Notes: generated by a model from the sequence alone, not told the origin. Positions 45,321 to 53,521 are shown, counted from the stretch's first letter. The stretch is DNA of 64,000 nucleotides from Brachybacterium sacelli (GCF_017876545.1 NZ_JAGIOD010000002.1:868001-932000); one strand, 5' to 3'. Numbers and translations: made by a program.

Positions 45321-45674
45321 ATGGCTATCAACACCGTGAAGACCGTGACCGTGTTCGTCTCCGACCAGGACCGCGCCCGCGACTTCTACGTCGACGCGCT
45401 CGGGCTGGAGGTGACGGCCGACCAGACCTTCGGCGAGAACCGTTGGCTTGAGGTCGGTGCCCAGAGCGGCACCACCCTGGTGCTGCACAAGCCGTTCCCC
45501 GGGATGAGCGCTGGCGGCGGGCAGGGCATTCTGTTCGCCAGCTCAGACCTGGACGCCGATGTCGAACGGTTGCAGGAAGCTGGTGTGGTCGTCGACGGTC
45601 CGAACGAGATGCCGTGGGGTCGGCAGGCCACCTTCTCGGACCCTGACGGCAACGGCTACATCCTGCAGGGCTGA
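45321..45674 (+). CDS. VOC/glyoxalase-bleomycin resistance family protein
   Basis: The 117-residue protein has the two-beta-alpha-beta-beta-beta repeat of the VOC superfamily: VTVFVSDQDRARDFYVDALGLEV at the start, QGILFASSDLDADVERLQEAGV in the middle, and FSDPDGNGYILQ at the end. Such proteins isomerise, cleave or bind small molecules, and some sequester antibiotics. ATG 45321 follows the palindrome closely. It is the first gene of an operon with ArsR, SRPBCC and DUF3052-like genes and may detoxify the compound that the following ABC pump exports. Confidence 0.85.
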   Translation: MAINTVKTVTVFVSDQDRARDFYVDALGLEVTADQTFGENRWLEVGAQSGTTLVLHKPFPGMSAGGGQGILFASSDLDADVERLQEAGVVVDGPNEMPWGRQATFSDPDGNGYILQG

Positions 45675-45685
45675 GGTCGTCCAGT

Positions 45686-46033
45686 TTGCCTCGACGTCTC
45701 AAGAACGGCCCGCTGGACGAGGTGTTCGGCGCGCTCGCCAACCCCACTCGTCGGGACATCCTCGACGCGCTCCTCGGCGGTGACCACACCGCCGGGGAAC
45801 TCGCCGGGAAGTTCGACATGTCTCGTCCGAGCGTCTCCGAACATCTCCGTGCATTGCGCGAGTCCGGACTCGTGGAGGAGCGCCAGGAGGGTCGTCACCG
45901 CTACTACCGCGTCACGGGCGAGCCGATGGTCGAGCTGATCGACTGGCTCACTCCCTACGAGCGCTTCTGGCGCAACCGGATGACCGCGCTCGGCGGTGTT
46001 CTCGACGAAATGGACGACGATGACCACGCATGA
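45686..46033 (+). CDS. ArsR-family transcriptional repressor
   Basis: The 115-residue winged-helix protein contains FGALANPTRRDILDALL and the recognition region MSRPSVSEHLRALRESGLVEERQEGRHRYYRV. It has no obvious metal Cys box, so it may respond to something other than a metal. The TTG at 45686 is used as start. It lies 11 bp behind the VOC gene, and its product likely binds the palindrome at 45291. Confidence 0.88.
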   Translation: MPRRLKNGPLDEVFGALANPTRRDILDALLGGDHTAGELAGKFDMSRPSVSEHLRALRESGLVEERQEGRHRYYRVTGEPMVELIDWLTPYERFWRNRMTALGGVLDEMDDDDHA

Positions 46034-46472
46034 AGACCTGACCCGGATCGAAGTCGACCAGTACTTCCCGCACACGCCCTCTAAACTGTGGCGGGCCCTG
46101 ACGACGCCGGAGCTGATGGCGCAGTGGCTCATGCCCAACGATTTCGAACCCGTCGTGGGTCACCGGTTCACCTTCTGGGCACGCCCCGTCGCGCAGACCG
46201 GATTCTCCGGACGGATCACGTGTGAGGTGCTCGACCTGCTGCCCCAGAAGATGCTTCGGATCAGCTGGGCAGACGCCCAACAGCCCGAGTGGATGGCGAC
46301 CACCGTCACCTGGACGCTGCAGCCCGAAGGGAAGGGCACCCGCCTGTTCCTCGAACACGCCGGCTTCGACCCCGACGACCCCACACAGCAACTCGCCCGG
46401 AAGTTCATGAACGGCGGCTGGCGCAGCCACGTCCTGCGCCGAATGAGCGAACTGCTCCAGCACCTCCACTGA
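46020..46472 (+). CDS. SRPBCC/AHSA1-family protein
   Basis: The 150-residue protein shows the AHSA1-like start (TRIEVDQYFPHTPSKLWRAL, TTPELMAQWLMP) and the C-terminal helix WRSHVLRRMSELLQH of the START/SRPBCC fold, a hydrophobic ligand pocket. ArsR-SRPBCC pairs are common in actinobacteria. It overlaps the arsR stop by 14 bp. It may bind the compound sensed by the operon. Confidence 0.85.
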   Translation: MTTHEDLTRIEVDQYFPHTPSKLWRALTTPELMAQWLMPNDFEPVVGHRFTFWARPVAQTGFSGRITCEVLDLLPQKMLRISWADAQQPEWMATTVTWTLQPEGKGTRLFLEHAGFDPDDPTQQLARKFMNGGWRSHVLRRMSELLQHLH

Positions 46473-46570
46473 TCCACTTGACCCATCATCCTGCCCGTCC
46501 TCTGGGGGCAGAACCGAATCCACCAACTGTGGCTGGCACCGCCAGCGACAACACGACGAAAGGCCATGTC

Positions 46571-46948
46571 ATGGCGCGCACGATCGCGGAGAAACTTCAG
46601 ATCAAGCCCGGCACCGAGCTGCTGCTCGGCCCCTCCTCGCCCGACCAGCGAGCACTGCTCGATCCCCTCCCTGAACACGTCACCGTCGTCGACGGGATCG
46701 ACCGCGACACCATCGGGGTCGCGGTGATGTTTGCCCAAAGCCGTGACGAACTGGAAACGCTGCTCGACGATGTGTTCCCGCTGCTGTCGACGCCGAAGGC
46801 CGTTTGGATCGGATACCCGAAGGGCAACAAGGCCGACATCAATCGCGACAGCATCTGGAAGCGCGCCGAGGAATCAGGCTGGACCCTCAACGGCAATATC
46901 TCGCTCTCCGACACCTGGTCGTCGGTCCGTCTCAAGCCCGCGAACTGA
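46571..46948 (+). CDS. DUF3052-like small protein
   Basis: The 125-residue protein starts MARTIAEKLQIKPGTELLL with AAAGG eight bases upstream. It contains VMFAQSRDELETLLDDV and WIGYPKGNKADINRDSIW, the hallmark of a DUF3052-like group of unknown function. It is a globular Rossmann-like small domain by pattern. It sits between SRPBCC and the ABC genes, so it is probably cotranscribed. Confidence 0.7.
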   Translation: MARTIAEKLQIKPGTELLLGPSSPDQRALLDPLPEHVTVVDGIDRDTIGVAVMFAQSRDELETLLDDVFPLLSTPKAVWIGYPKGNKADINRDSIWKRAEESGWTLNGNISLSDTWSSVRLKPAN

Positions 46949-46970
46949 CCGCGGGTACGCGAGCGGCGAC

Positions 46971-47936
46971 ATGACGACAGGACAGTCAACTCAGACTCCG
47001 AACACCGACGTCGCGGTCCAGGCGCTCGGCCTGCAGATCGAGTACCCGGAGCGCACCGTGATGAGGGACCTGAATCTGAGCGCTCCCGCGGGACGGGTCA
47101 CAGCGGTCCTGGGACGCAACGGCGCTGGGAAAACCACCCTGGTGCGAGCAATCGCGACCCTCCAGCCCTACCGGGCCGGATCGCTCCGCGTTCTCGGGCA
47201 CGAGGTGAAGGACGAAGCCCAGACGGTTCGGGGGATTGTCGGCCTGGCGGGACAGCACGCCGCCGTTGTCGCCGAGCTGACTGGCGTCGAGAACCTACGC
47301 ATGGTTGCCCGCCTCTACGGTCTCTCACCGCGCGAGGCCCGCCAGGCCGCTGCAGGGGTGATCGACGGGTTCGCGTTGAGCGAGTTCGTCGACCGACGCG
47401 TTTCCACCTACTCCGGCGGTCAACGCCGCCGCCTCGACCTGGCCGCGACATTCGTGAACAGGCCATCGCTGTTGCTGCTCGACGAGCCGACCACCGGGCT
47501 GGACCCCCACAGCCGCAACAGCCTCTGGGAGACCATCCGATCCCTACCTCTGAACGGCACATCGGTGCTGCTGACCACCCAGTACTTGGAGGAGGCACAG
47601 CGTCTCGCTGACGAAGTGGTAATCATCGACGAGGGCCGCGTCATCCAGGCCGGAACTCCGAACCAACTTCGTCGCACGATGGCCAGCACCACGCTGAGTC
47701 TTGTCACCCACGCACCGCTGTCCAGCGACCAGGCCAAGGCGCTGGCGGAACGGCTGCGCGGCGAGATCCGCGACCTCGGAGACAACGAGCTGACGGTGAC
47801 CGGCCAATTCGACCTCGACGCCGCGCATCGCGCGGTGACCGAGCAGGGGATCCTCGACATCACCGAGTTCTCCGTGTCGCCGCCGACGCTCGACGACGTC
47901 TTCCTCTCTATGACCGGAAGCGAGGCAAGCCCATGA
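46971..47936 (+). CDS. ABC transporter ATPase, DrrA-like
   Basis: The 321-residue protein has Walker A GRNGAGKTT (about residues 45-53), signature YSGGQRRRLDLAATF and Walker B LLLLDEPTTGLD. The DrrA-type C-terminal extension (about 75 residues) ends PPTLDDVFLSMTG. DrrA/DrrB pairs export anthracycline-like drugs and antibiotics. It overlaps the permease (ATGA) and follows the DUF3052-like gene by 22 bp. Confidence 0.9.
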   Translation: MTTGQSTQTPNTDVAVQALGLQIEYPERTVMRDLNLSAPAGRVTAVLGRNGAGKTTLVRAIATLQPYRAGSLRVLGHEVKDEAQTVRGIVGLAGQHAAVVAELTGVENLRMVARLYGLSPREARQAAAGVIDGFALSEFVDRRVSTYSGGQRRRLDLAATFVNRPSLLLLDEPTTGLDPHSRNSLWETIRSLPLNGTSVLLTTQYLEEAQRLADEVVIIDEGRVIQAGTPNQLRRTMASTTLSLVTHAPLSSDQAKALAERLRGEIRDLGDNELTVTGQFDLDAAHRAVTEQGILDITEFSVSPPTLDDVFLSMTGSEASP

Positions 47937-48745
47937 CCGCCACTATCCACACGACAGTGACCCCGATTCCGTCAGCGGGCCTAGCTGCCACCAGCGCCAC
48001 GATCGGGTCGAAGACTCTGAAGGTGTTCCTTCGCGACCCGCAGGCCGTGTTCCCCACCCTGTTGCAGGGCGTTCTCTTCCTGCTCGTGTTCCGCTACGTC
48101 TTCGCCGGCGCAATCGATTCCGCTCCGCTGACATACGTCGACTACATGACGCCCGGCATCATCACCACCACACTGCTGTTCGGATCGTCCCAGGCCGCGG
48201 TCACCGTCGCCAAGGAACGCTCCGCCGGGTTCTCCGACCGCGTCCTGTCAATGCCGGTGGCTCGCGCCGGGATCACACTGGGACGGCTCGCCGCCCAGTC
48301 GACGATCGTGGTGGCCGCAGCACTCACCACCCTCCTCGCGGCCTTCGTCACCGGCTTCAAACCCCACGCAGGCGTACGCGAACTCGTCTTGGCGTTGGCG
48401 ATGCTGGTGCTCTATTCGGTTGCGTTCGCCGCGCTGTTCCTCGCGCTCGGGTCAGCGGCCTCCAGCCCGGAGGCCGCCCAGGGGCTGGCGTTCATCGCGA
48501 TTCCGCTCACCTTCATCTCCAGCGCGATCGTCCCCACCGCGTCGATGCCAGGCTGGCTGGCAGCGGTCGCCGACTTCCAGCCGCTCACTCCGATGATCGA
48601 CGCACTGCGTGGCCTCACCCAGTCCGACCTGATCGGCGTCGACCAAACCTCGCTGATGGCCGCCCTCGCTTGGTCGGCCGGGATCCTGCTGGTTTCGGTG
48701 ATCATGGCGGTCCGTCTCGCGTCGCGGACCAAGGCGCTCAACTAA
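47933..48745 (+). CDS. ABC transporter permease, DrrB/ABC-2 type
   Basis: The 270-residue protein has about six membrane helices and the ABC-2 permease features: KVFLRDPQAVFPTLLQGVLF, VAKERSAGFSDRVLSMPVAR, and late FIAIPLTFISSAIVPTASMPG. It forms the pore for the DrrA-like ATPase. It ends the cargo operon 28 bp before istA, so the operon may share read-through with the transposase. Confidence 0.9.
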   Translation: MTATIHTTVTPIPSAGLAATSATIGSKTLKVFLRDPQAVFPTLLQGVLFLLVFRYVFAGAIDSAPLTYVDYMTPGIITTTLLFGSSQAAVTVAKERSAGFSDRVLSMPVARAGITLGRLAAQSTIVVAAALTTLLAAFVTGFKPHAGVRELVLALAMLVLYSVAFAALFLALGSAASSPEAAQGLAFIAIPLTFISSAIVPTASMPGWLAAVADFQPLTPMIDALRGLTQSDLIGVDQTSLMAALAWSAGILLVSVIMAVRLASRTKALN

Positions 48746-48772
48746 CCGCATCCCCCTGCGGACACCGACGTC

Positions 48773-50413
48773 ATGGCGCGTGAAGCACGAACGCCCCGTG
48801 TCGACCTCTATGCAGCAATTCGACGTGATGCCAAGGAGGGCCTGTCGAAACGGGCACTGCAACGCAAGCACGGAGTCGGGTACCGCACAGTAGCGGCAGC
48901 CTTGGCCTCGGCATGGCCCAAGGAGCCCAAGCCGCCACCGAAGAGGGGGTCGCGGCTCGACCCCTACCGGTCAGTGATCGACGGCTGGCTCCGCGATGAC
49001 CTGGACGCGCCGAGGAAGCAGCGACATACCGCAAAGCGCATCTTCGGCCGGCTCCTCGACGAGCACGACGCCATTGGAGTGGTGTCGTACGGGATGGTGC
49101 GTGACTACGTCGCGACCCGTCGCCGCGAGATCCGTATCGAAACCGGGCGGGAGCCCGTCACCACGTTCATCCCGCAGACCCACCTGCCCGGCCGCGAGGG
49201 CGAGGTTGACTTCGGCGAGGTCGTCGTACGGCTGCGCGGAAAGCTGGTGACCTGCACGCTGTTCAGCCTGCGACTGTCCTACTCTGGGAAGGCCGTCCAC
49301 AGGATCAGCGCCTCGGCCGGGCAGGAGGCGTTCTTCGAAGGCCACGTACACGCCTTCCGTGTCCTGGGCGGGGTGCCGACCGGGAAGATCCGTTACGACA
49401 ACCTGAAAGCCGCCGTCGCGTCCGTGATCGGGTTCTCCCGTCAGCGGGTCGAGGCGGATCGGTGGACCGCGTTCCGCTCCCACTACGGGATCGAGGCGTT
49501 CTACTGCCAGCCAGGGATCACCGGCGCGCACGAGAAGGGCGGCGTCGAGGGCGACATCGGCTGGTTTCGCCGCAACCACCTCGTCCCCATCCCAGAAGCC
49601 GACTCCATCGAGCAGCTCAACGCCATGCTCGACGCCTGGGACCGCAGCGACGAGCAACGCAGGATCGCCTCACGCGCGCACACCATCGGCGAGCACTTCG
49701 CAGCCGAGCAACCACTCCTCGCTGCGCTCCCGACCGAGCCGTTCGAGACCGGCCGATGGTTCACCCCGCGGGTCGACAGGTTCGCTCAGGTGAGCGTCCG
49801 GATGAACAAGTACTCCGCGCCAGCCCGCTACGTCGGTCGCCAAATCAGGGTCCTGCTACATGCCAGCGAGCTGGTCGTCTACGACGGCCACAAGGAGGTG
49901 GCGCGCCACGAGCGGCTGATGACCAAGGGCGGTGTCCAGCTCGACCTGGACCACTACCTCGAGGTCCTCCTCCGCAAACCCGGAGCGCTCCCCGGAGCCA
50001 CCGCCCTCGAGCAAGCCCGGAAGACCGGCCGGTTCACCCCAATACATGACGAGTGGTGGGCCGCGGCCTGCAAGACCCATGGCGATGCCGAGGGCACCCG
50101 CGCCCTGATCGAGGTCCTGCTCCTGCACCGACACCTCGCGCACGAGCATGTCGTCGCCGGGCTAACCGCCGCCCTGCGAGCCGGTGGGCACACAGCCGAC
50201 GTCGTCGCGCTCGAAGCGCGTAAGGCCGAAGACCAAACCCGCGACAACAGCGGCGCGCCCGACTCCGCGGTCTCCCCTCGAAGCGACCCCACCGTGATCG
50301 CCTCGCTCACCGAACGGCGACTACGCAAGCCCTTGCCCGTCGATACCCGCCCGCCGCCGACCGTCGACCAGTACGACCAGCTGCTACGACGCCGATCTCG
50401 CGCCCAGGAGTGA
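48773..50413 (+). CDS. IS21-family transposase IstA
   Basis: The 546-residue protein has an N-terminal HTH (GLSKRALQRKHGVGYRTV) and the retroviral-integrase core with DFGEVVVRLRG (Asp), YDNLKAAV (Asp) and EKGGVEGDIGWFRRN (Glu). The C-terminal Mu-type beta-barrel region contains YSAPARYVGRQIRVLLHA. It is full length, so probably active together with IstB. Confidence 0.93.
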   Translation: MAREARTPRVDLYAAIRRDAKEGLSKRALQRKHGVGYRTVAAALASAWPKEPKPPPKRGSRLDPYRSVIDGWLRDDLDAPRKQRHTAKRIFGRLLDEHDAIGVVSYGMVRDYVATRRREIRIETGREPVTTFIPQTHLPGREGEVDFGEVVVRLRGKLVTCTLFSLRLSYSGKAVHRISASAGQEAFFEGHVHAFRVLGGVPTGKIRYDNLKAAVASVIGFSRQRVEADRWTAFRSHYGIEAFYCQPGITGAHEKGGVEGDIGWFRRNHLVPIPEADSIEQLNAMLDAWDRSDEQRRIASRAHTIGEHFAAEQPLLAALPTEPFETGRWFTPRVDRFAQVSVRMNKYSAPARYVGRQIRVLLHASELVVYDGHKEVARHERLMTKGGVQLDLDHYLEVLLRKPGALPGATALEQARKTGRFTPIHDEWWAAACKTHGDAEGTRALIEVLLLHRHLAHEHVVAGLTAALRAGGHTADVVALEARKAEDQTRDNSGAPDSAVSPRSDPTVIASLTERRLRKPLPVDTRPPPTVDQYDQLLRRRSRAQE

Positions 50414-50423
50414 AGGAGCCCCC

Positions 50424-51203
50424 ATGACCCGCCGCCGAGGCATGACTGAAGAAGCCGCCGATGCTTCCATCGACCAGGCGTGCCGCATGCTGCGGCTGCC
50501 GACCATCCGACAAGGCTTTGCCGACGGCGCAGACCGGGCGGCGGCCGAGCAGATGTCCTACCGCGGGTTCCTCGCAGAGCTCCTCCTGGCCGAGTGCGAC
50601 GACCGGGCTCTCCGCCGCTCCGAGCGACGGATCAAGGCCGCGAAGTTCCCCCGAGAGAAGTCCCTGCGGGCCTTTGAATTCGACGCCAACCCCAACATCG
50701 ACCCCGCCACCATCCACACCCTCGCCAAGTGCGACTGGGTCAAGAAGGGCCAACCCCTTTGCCTCATCGGCGACTCCGGTACCGGCAAGTCCCACCTGCT
50801 CTTCGCACTCGGCACCGAGGCCACCATGGCCGGCTATCGGGTCAAGTACACCCTCGCCACGAAGCTCGCCAACGAGCTCGTCGAGGCCGCCGACGAGAAG
50901 ACCCTGTCGAAAACAATCGCCCGCTACGGACGCGTCGACCTGCTATGCGTCGACGAGCTCGGCTACATGCAGCTCGACCGACGAGGTGCCGAACTATTGT
51001 TCCAGGTCCTCACCGAACGCGAGGAGAAGGCATCTGTCGCGATCGCGTCCAACGAGTCCTTCTCCGGGTGGACCAAGACGTTCACCGAACCGCGGCTCTG
51101 CGCCGCCATCGTCGACCGCCTCACCTTCGGCGGCACCATCATCGAAACCGGGACAGACTCCTACCGACTCGCCCACACCAACCGGCGACTCGCCCAGCAG
51201 TAA
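50424..51203 (+). CDS. IS21-family helper ATPase IstB
   Basis: The 259-residue AAA+ protein has Walker A IGDSGTGKSHLLFAL (about residue 112), Walker B LLCVDELGYM and an arginine-rich C-terminus. IstB assembles on target DNA and helps IstA choose and join the target. It follows istA by 10 bp, the usual arrangement. Confidence 0.93.
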   Translation: MTRRRGMTEEAADASIDQACRMLRLPTIRQGFADGADRAAAEQMSYRGFLAELLLAECDDRALRRSERRIKAAKFPREKSLRAFEFDANPNIDPATIHTLAKCDWVKKGQPLCLIGDSGTGKSHLLFALGTEATMAGYRVKYTLATKLANELVEAADEKTLSKTIARYGRVDLLCVDELGYMQLDRRGAELLFQVLTEREEKASVAIASNESFSGWTKTFTEPRLCAAIVDRLTFGGTIIETGTDSYRLAHTNRRLAQQ

Positions 51204-51472
51204 CACGGGTCGCGAAGTGGTGTCGAACGAAGCCGACACTCCTACCCCATTCGGTGCCCAGGTGGTGTCGAGCGAGACCGACAAACGGTGTCAGGCGAAA
51301 CCGTCATAGCCAGCTGCACGCTCCATCGTGCTGCCGAGGCGAGCCAGCGCCGTCGCGCAGGCATCAAGCCGGGGTGCTTCCAGGCCCGCGCGAGCACGGG
51401 CCTACGCCACCGGGGAGCGACTCCGTGCCCCGTCGGGCGTGGTGGCGGTCCGGGAACGATCCGGGCACCGAG

Positions 51473-51546
51473 CGACCACGACCGGTTTCGAACCGGCTAC
51501 CTCCGCCGTGACAGGGCGGTGCTCTGACCAACTGAGCTACGCGGCC
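51473..51546 (-). tRNA. tRNA-Asp(GTC)
   Basis: A 74-nt cloverleaf with acceptor GGCCGCG/CGTGGTC, stem CCGCC/GGCGG around CTGTCAC (GTC) and discriminator G. No CCA is encoded. Confidence 0.92.
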
Positions 51547-51784
51547 ATACATAGCGCTCATTACGCGATGCAGGCCTCTTCGGCCTGATGCGGTCGTCCT
51601 TGTTGCGCTGCTTGCCCTGCGCCGATCTCAGGCCCACAACGCCGAGGTGTCCCTCGACGGCGGAGTCTCGAGCGCAAGGATGACTGAACCCGTCAAGCGG
51701 ATGTCTCCACGCGTCCACGCGAGTGGTAGGCAACCACCTACGTCCTGCGCCCGTGCCGTCCGTACGCGACGGTGGAACGCCGAG

Positions 51785-51858
51785 GGTGTTCGACGGGGAT
51801 CGAACCCGCGACCTCCCGGATCACAACCGGGGGCTCCACCTGTTGAGCTACGAACACC
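51785..51858 (-). tRNA. tRNA-His(GTG)
   Basis: A 74-nt tRNA including the extra G-1 opposite C73, diagnostic for His. Loop TTGTGAT (GTG) and stem CCCGG/CCGGG. No CCA is encoded. The 51547-51784 gap shows nothing. Confidence 0.92.
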
Positions 51859-51886
51859 AGGTCCAGCACCAGGTAGTGCCGGATCG

Positions 51887-51959
51887 TCGGAGTGGCAGGG
51901 CTCGAACCTGCGACCTCGAGGTCCCGAACCCCGCGCGCTCCCTACTGCGCCACACTCCG
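51887..51959 (-). tRNA. tRNA-Pro(CGG)
   Basis: A 73-nt cloverleaf with acceptor CGGAGTG/CACTCCG and stem CGGGG/CCTCG around TTCGGGA (CGG). No CCA is encoded. Confidence 0.91.
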
Positions 51960-52096
51960 CGAGCCGGAGCGCGGCGGACACCACTACTCCAACAGCCCTG
52001 TCCACGGCGGCAACCACCACCGCGCCAACCCCGTTCAAGGAGGCGGTACGGGCCAGGGAGCCCGCTGCCGGCGACGTGTCCGCATCGCCGACCAGG

Positions 52097-52169
52097 CGCG
52101 CCGGGCGGGGATCGAACCCGCGACTTCCTGCTCCGGAGGCAGGCGCTCTGTCCGCTGAGCTACCAGCGC
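52097..52169 (-). tRNA. tRNA-Arg(CCG)
   Basis: A 73-nt cloverleaf with acceptor GCGCTGG/CCGGCGC, stem CCTGC/GCAGG around CTCCGGA (CCG) and discriminator G. No CCA is encoded. Confidence 0.92.
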
Positions 52170-52323
52170 AACACCGCCTAGGTCCCGAACGACCCGGCGG
52201 CACGACGTTGATCGACGGGACGCTCCCGTCCAGGGGGTCGAGGCGAGGTCCCACCCGGCCACCTCGGAGACTCCGTCTCCTACGCCCGCTGTCCCCGCGT
52301 TCGGAACGGGGACGGACGTCGCG

Positions 52324-52395
52324 TGGTCCCGGACGGGATCGAACCGCCGCACCCTGGGCTTCAACCAGGTGCTCTGCCGACTGAGCTACAAGACC
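52324..52395 (-). tRNA. tRNA-Phe(GAA)
   Basis: A 72-nt cloverleaf with acceptor GGTCTTG/CGGGACC and stem CCTGG/CCAGG around TTGAAGC (GAA). No CCA is encoded. A GGAGAC/GTCTCC hairpin lies in the gap upstream of the next array member (52261-52275 region). Confidence 0.9.
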
Positions 52396-52427
52396 ATCGA
52401 CGGTGCCGCGTCAGGGCGGACGCCGAG

Positions 52428-52501
52428 TACCGCATGCCGGGATCGAACCGGCGATCTCCACCGTGAGAGGGTGGCGAGTTGACCGACTACTCCAATGCGG
52501 C
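52428..52501 (-). tRNA. tRNA-Glu(CTC)
   Basis: A 74-nt cloverleaf with acceptor GCCGCAT/ATGCGGT and stem CCACC/GGTGG around CTCTCAC (CTC). It is the second Glu isoacceptor in the array. No CCA is encoded. Confidence 0.9.
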
Positions 52502-52525
52502 TAGATCCGGCCAGCGCCGGATACG

Positions 52526-52598
52526 TGGAGGAACGGGGAATCGAACCCCGGACATCCTGCTTGCAAGGCAGGTGCTCTACCGACTGAGCTACACCCCC
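52526..52598 (-). tRNA. tRNA-Ala(TGC)
   Basis: A 73-nt cloverleaf with stem CCTGC/GCAGG around CTTGCAA (TGC). The acceptor GGGGGTG/TTCCTCC has a T-T mismatch and wobble pairs and the tRNA lacks CCA. Whether it keeps the G3-U70 identity element (G3-T here) is consistent with Ala. Confidence 0.9.
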
Positions 52599-52641
52599 GG
52601 AATGCCCGTTCCGGCTCTCGCCGCGGTGGGTCTGTCCGTCG

Positions 52642-52713
52642 CGCGCCAGGAGGGACTCGAACCCCCGCCACCCGGTTCCGTAGACCGGTGCTCTTCCGCT
52701 GAGCTACAAGCGC
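52642..52713 (-). tRNA. tRNA-Arg(ACG)
   Basis: A 72-nt cloverleaf with stem CCGGT/ACCGG around CTACGGA (ACG) and acceptor GCGCTTG/CTGGCGC with one mismatch. No CCA is encoded. A34 would need deamination by the host TadA. Confidence 0.9.
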
Positions 52714-52723
52714 ATCATGCGCG

Positions 52724-52900
52724 TCACCCGCGCATCTGGTCGTTGATCGCGGCACGCCGCTTCGCGCCCCGGTCCCGGCGACGCTTCGTGCGCCGGTCAC
52801 CATGAACCCCGGCGGCGCCGGAGCGCGCCCGCTCGATCATGGAGCGGTGCAGGTCCGGGTTCTCGTGCCGGTGTGGATTCTTCGCCACGCTCTTCGCCAT
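52724..52900 (-). CDS. Small basic protein (58 aa) inside the tRNA array
   Basis: The ATG at 52900 has AAGGAG spaced eight bases. The product, beginning MAKSVAKNPHRHENPDLHRS and ending with a run of Arg/Lys (RRTKRRRDRGAKRRAA), has more than one third Arg/Lys/His and no hydrophobic core, so it is probably an RNA- or DNA-binding peptide. It lies between tRNA-Arg and tRNA-Gly in the same strand as all array members. No family is recognised. Confidence 0.6.
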   Translation of the reverse strand: MAKSVAKNPHRHENPDLHRSMIERARSGAAGVHGDRRTKRRRDRGAKRRAAINDQMRG

Positions 52901-52936
52901 GCGTGTGCTCCTTCCTGATCGTGTCGGATCCCATCG

Positions 52937-53009
52937 AGCGGATGACCGGGATCGAACCGGCGACCTGCACCATGGCAAGGTGCCGCGCTACCTGCTGCGC
53001 TACATCCGC
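52937..53009 (-). tRNA. tRNA-Gly(GCC)
   Basis: A 73-nt cloverleaf with acceptor GCGGATG/CATCCGC, stem GCACC/GGTGC around TTGCCAT (GCC) and discriminator T. No CCA is encoded. Confidence 0.91.
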
Positions 53010-53040
53010 AAGGGCGGCAGTGCCCACCAGGACGCGCCCA

Positions 53041-53099
53041 TCGCGCTTCGAGGAATCGAACCCCGCCCGCCGCGCTAGTCCGCTACTCCTTGGAGCACG
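53041..53099 (-). pseudogene. Degenerate tRNA relic
   Basis: A perfect T-arm (CGGGG-TTCGATT-CCTCG) and an acceptor pairing CGTGCTC with AAGCGCG (six of seven) are separated by only ~30 nt, so one arm is missing. Length is 59 nt, and no anticodon can be placed with confidence. It is probably a tRNA that lost its anticodon or D arm by deletion. Confidence 0.5.
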
Positions 53100-53160
53100 C
53101 CTCCAGTTGGAAGCCGATGGGACGGTGCCGCGGATTCGTACTCCGTCCGCGGTCGCGGAT

Positions 53161-53232
53161 CGTGCCTCGTCGAGGATTCGAACCCCGGGCCTGCCGATTA
53201 AGAGTCGGAAGCTCTGCCGCTGAGCTAACGAG
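53161..53232 (-). tRNA. tRNA-Lys(CTT)
   Basis: A 72-nt cloverleaf with acceptor GCCTCGT/ACGAGGC and loop CTCTTAA (CTT). It is one base from tRNA-Val. It is the second Lys isoacceptor. No CCA is encoded. Confidence 0.93.
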
Positions 53233-53233
53233 G

Positions 53234-53309
53234 CGTGGTCGTCGCCGGACTCGAACCGGAGACCTCCTCGGTGTGAACGAGGCGCTCTGACCAACTGAGC
53301 TAGACGACC
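53234..53309 (-). tRNA. tRNA-Val(CAC)
   Basis: A 76-nt cloverleaf with acceptor GGTCGTC/GACGACC and stem CCTCG/CGAGG around TTCACAC (CAC). It is the second Val isoacceptor. No CCA is encoded. Confidence 0.93.
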
Positions 53310-53439
53310 GCGGGCCACCCCACCGCAACGCAGTCAGGTGTGCCCATCGCCGTGACGTGGCGAGACCGGCATGCTCGACGTCGCCCCCTGTGCGCACAAG
53401 AGGCCGTGCCGTTCTGGATGTCCCGCATGCGGGGACCCG

Positions 53440-53521
53440 TGAGAGCGGAGGGATTCGAACCCCCTGACCCGAAGGACCTGGATTACAGCCAGGCGCGATT
53501 CGCCATCTTCGCAGCGCTCCC
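53440..53521 (-). tRNA. tRNA-Tyr(GTA)
   Basis: An 82-nt class II tRNA with acceptor GGGAGCG/CGCTCTC, stem CCTGG/CCAGG around CTGTAAT (GTA) and a long variable arm. It is the first (5'-most) tRNA of the array. No CCA is encoded. The 297 bp before it in the reading direction (53522-53818) show nothing convincing. Confidence 0.9.

Larger units (their letters stand above)
45164..51293. mobile_element. IS21-family transposon with efflux/regulator cargo
   Basis: Inverted ends TGACACCGTTTGTCGGTCTC (from 45164, and its complement ending at 51293) enclose 6.1 kb. A second internal repeat of the same kind (GTGTCGAACGAAGCCGACA, about 51219-51237) fits the multiple terminal repeats of IS21. IstA and IstB occupy the right third, and six cargo genes fill the left. 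I see no target duplication. The transposon sits in the tRNA array and splits a small gene. Confidence 0.75.

Noticed and set aside
52215..52300. Possible extra tRNA between Arg(CCG) and Phe(GAA)
   Set aside because: It has a GGAGAC/GTCTCC hairpin but no GTTC T-loop or acceptor pairing.
51647..52384. ORFs containing GxxRTCDLEVPN- or PGLEPGT-like peptides
   Set aside because: These are translations of antisense tRNA T-arms and are artefacts of the tRNA array, not proteins.
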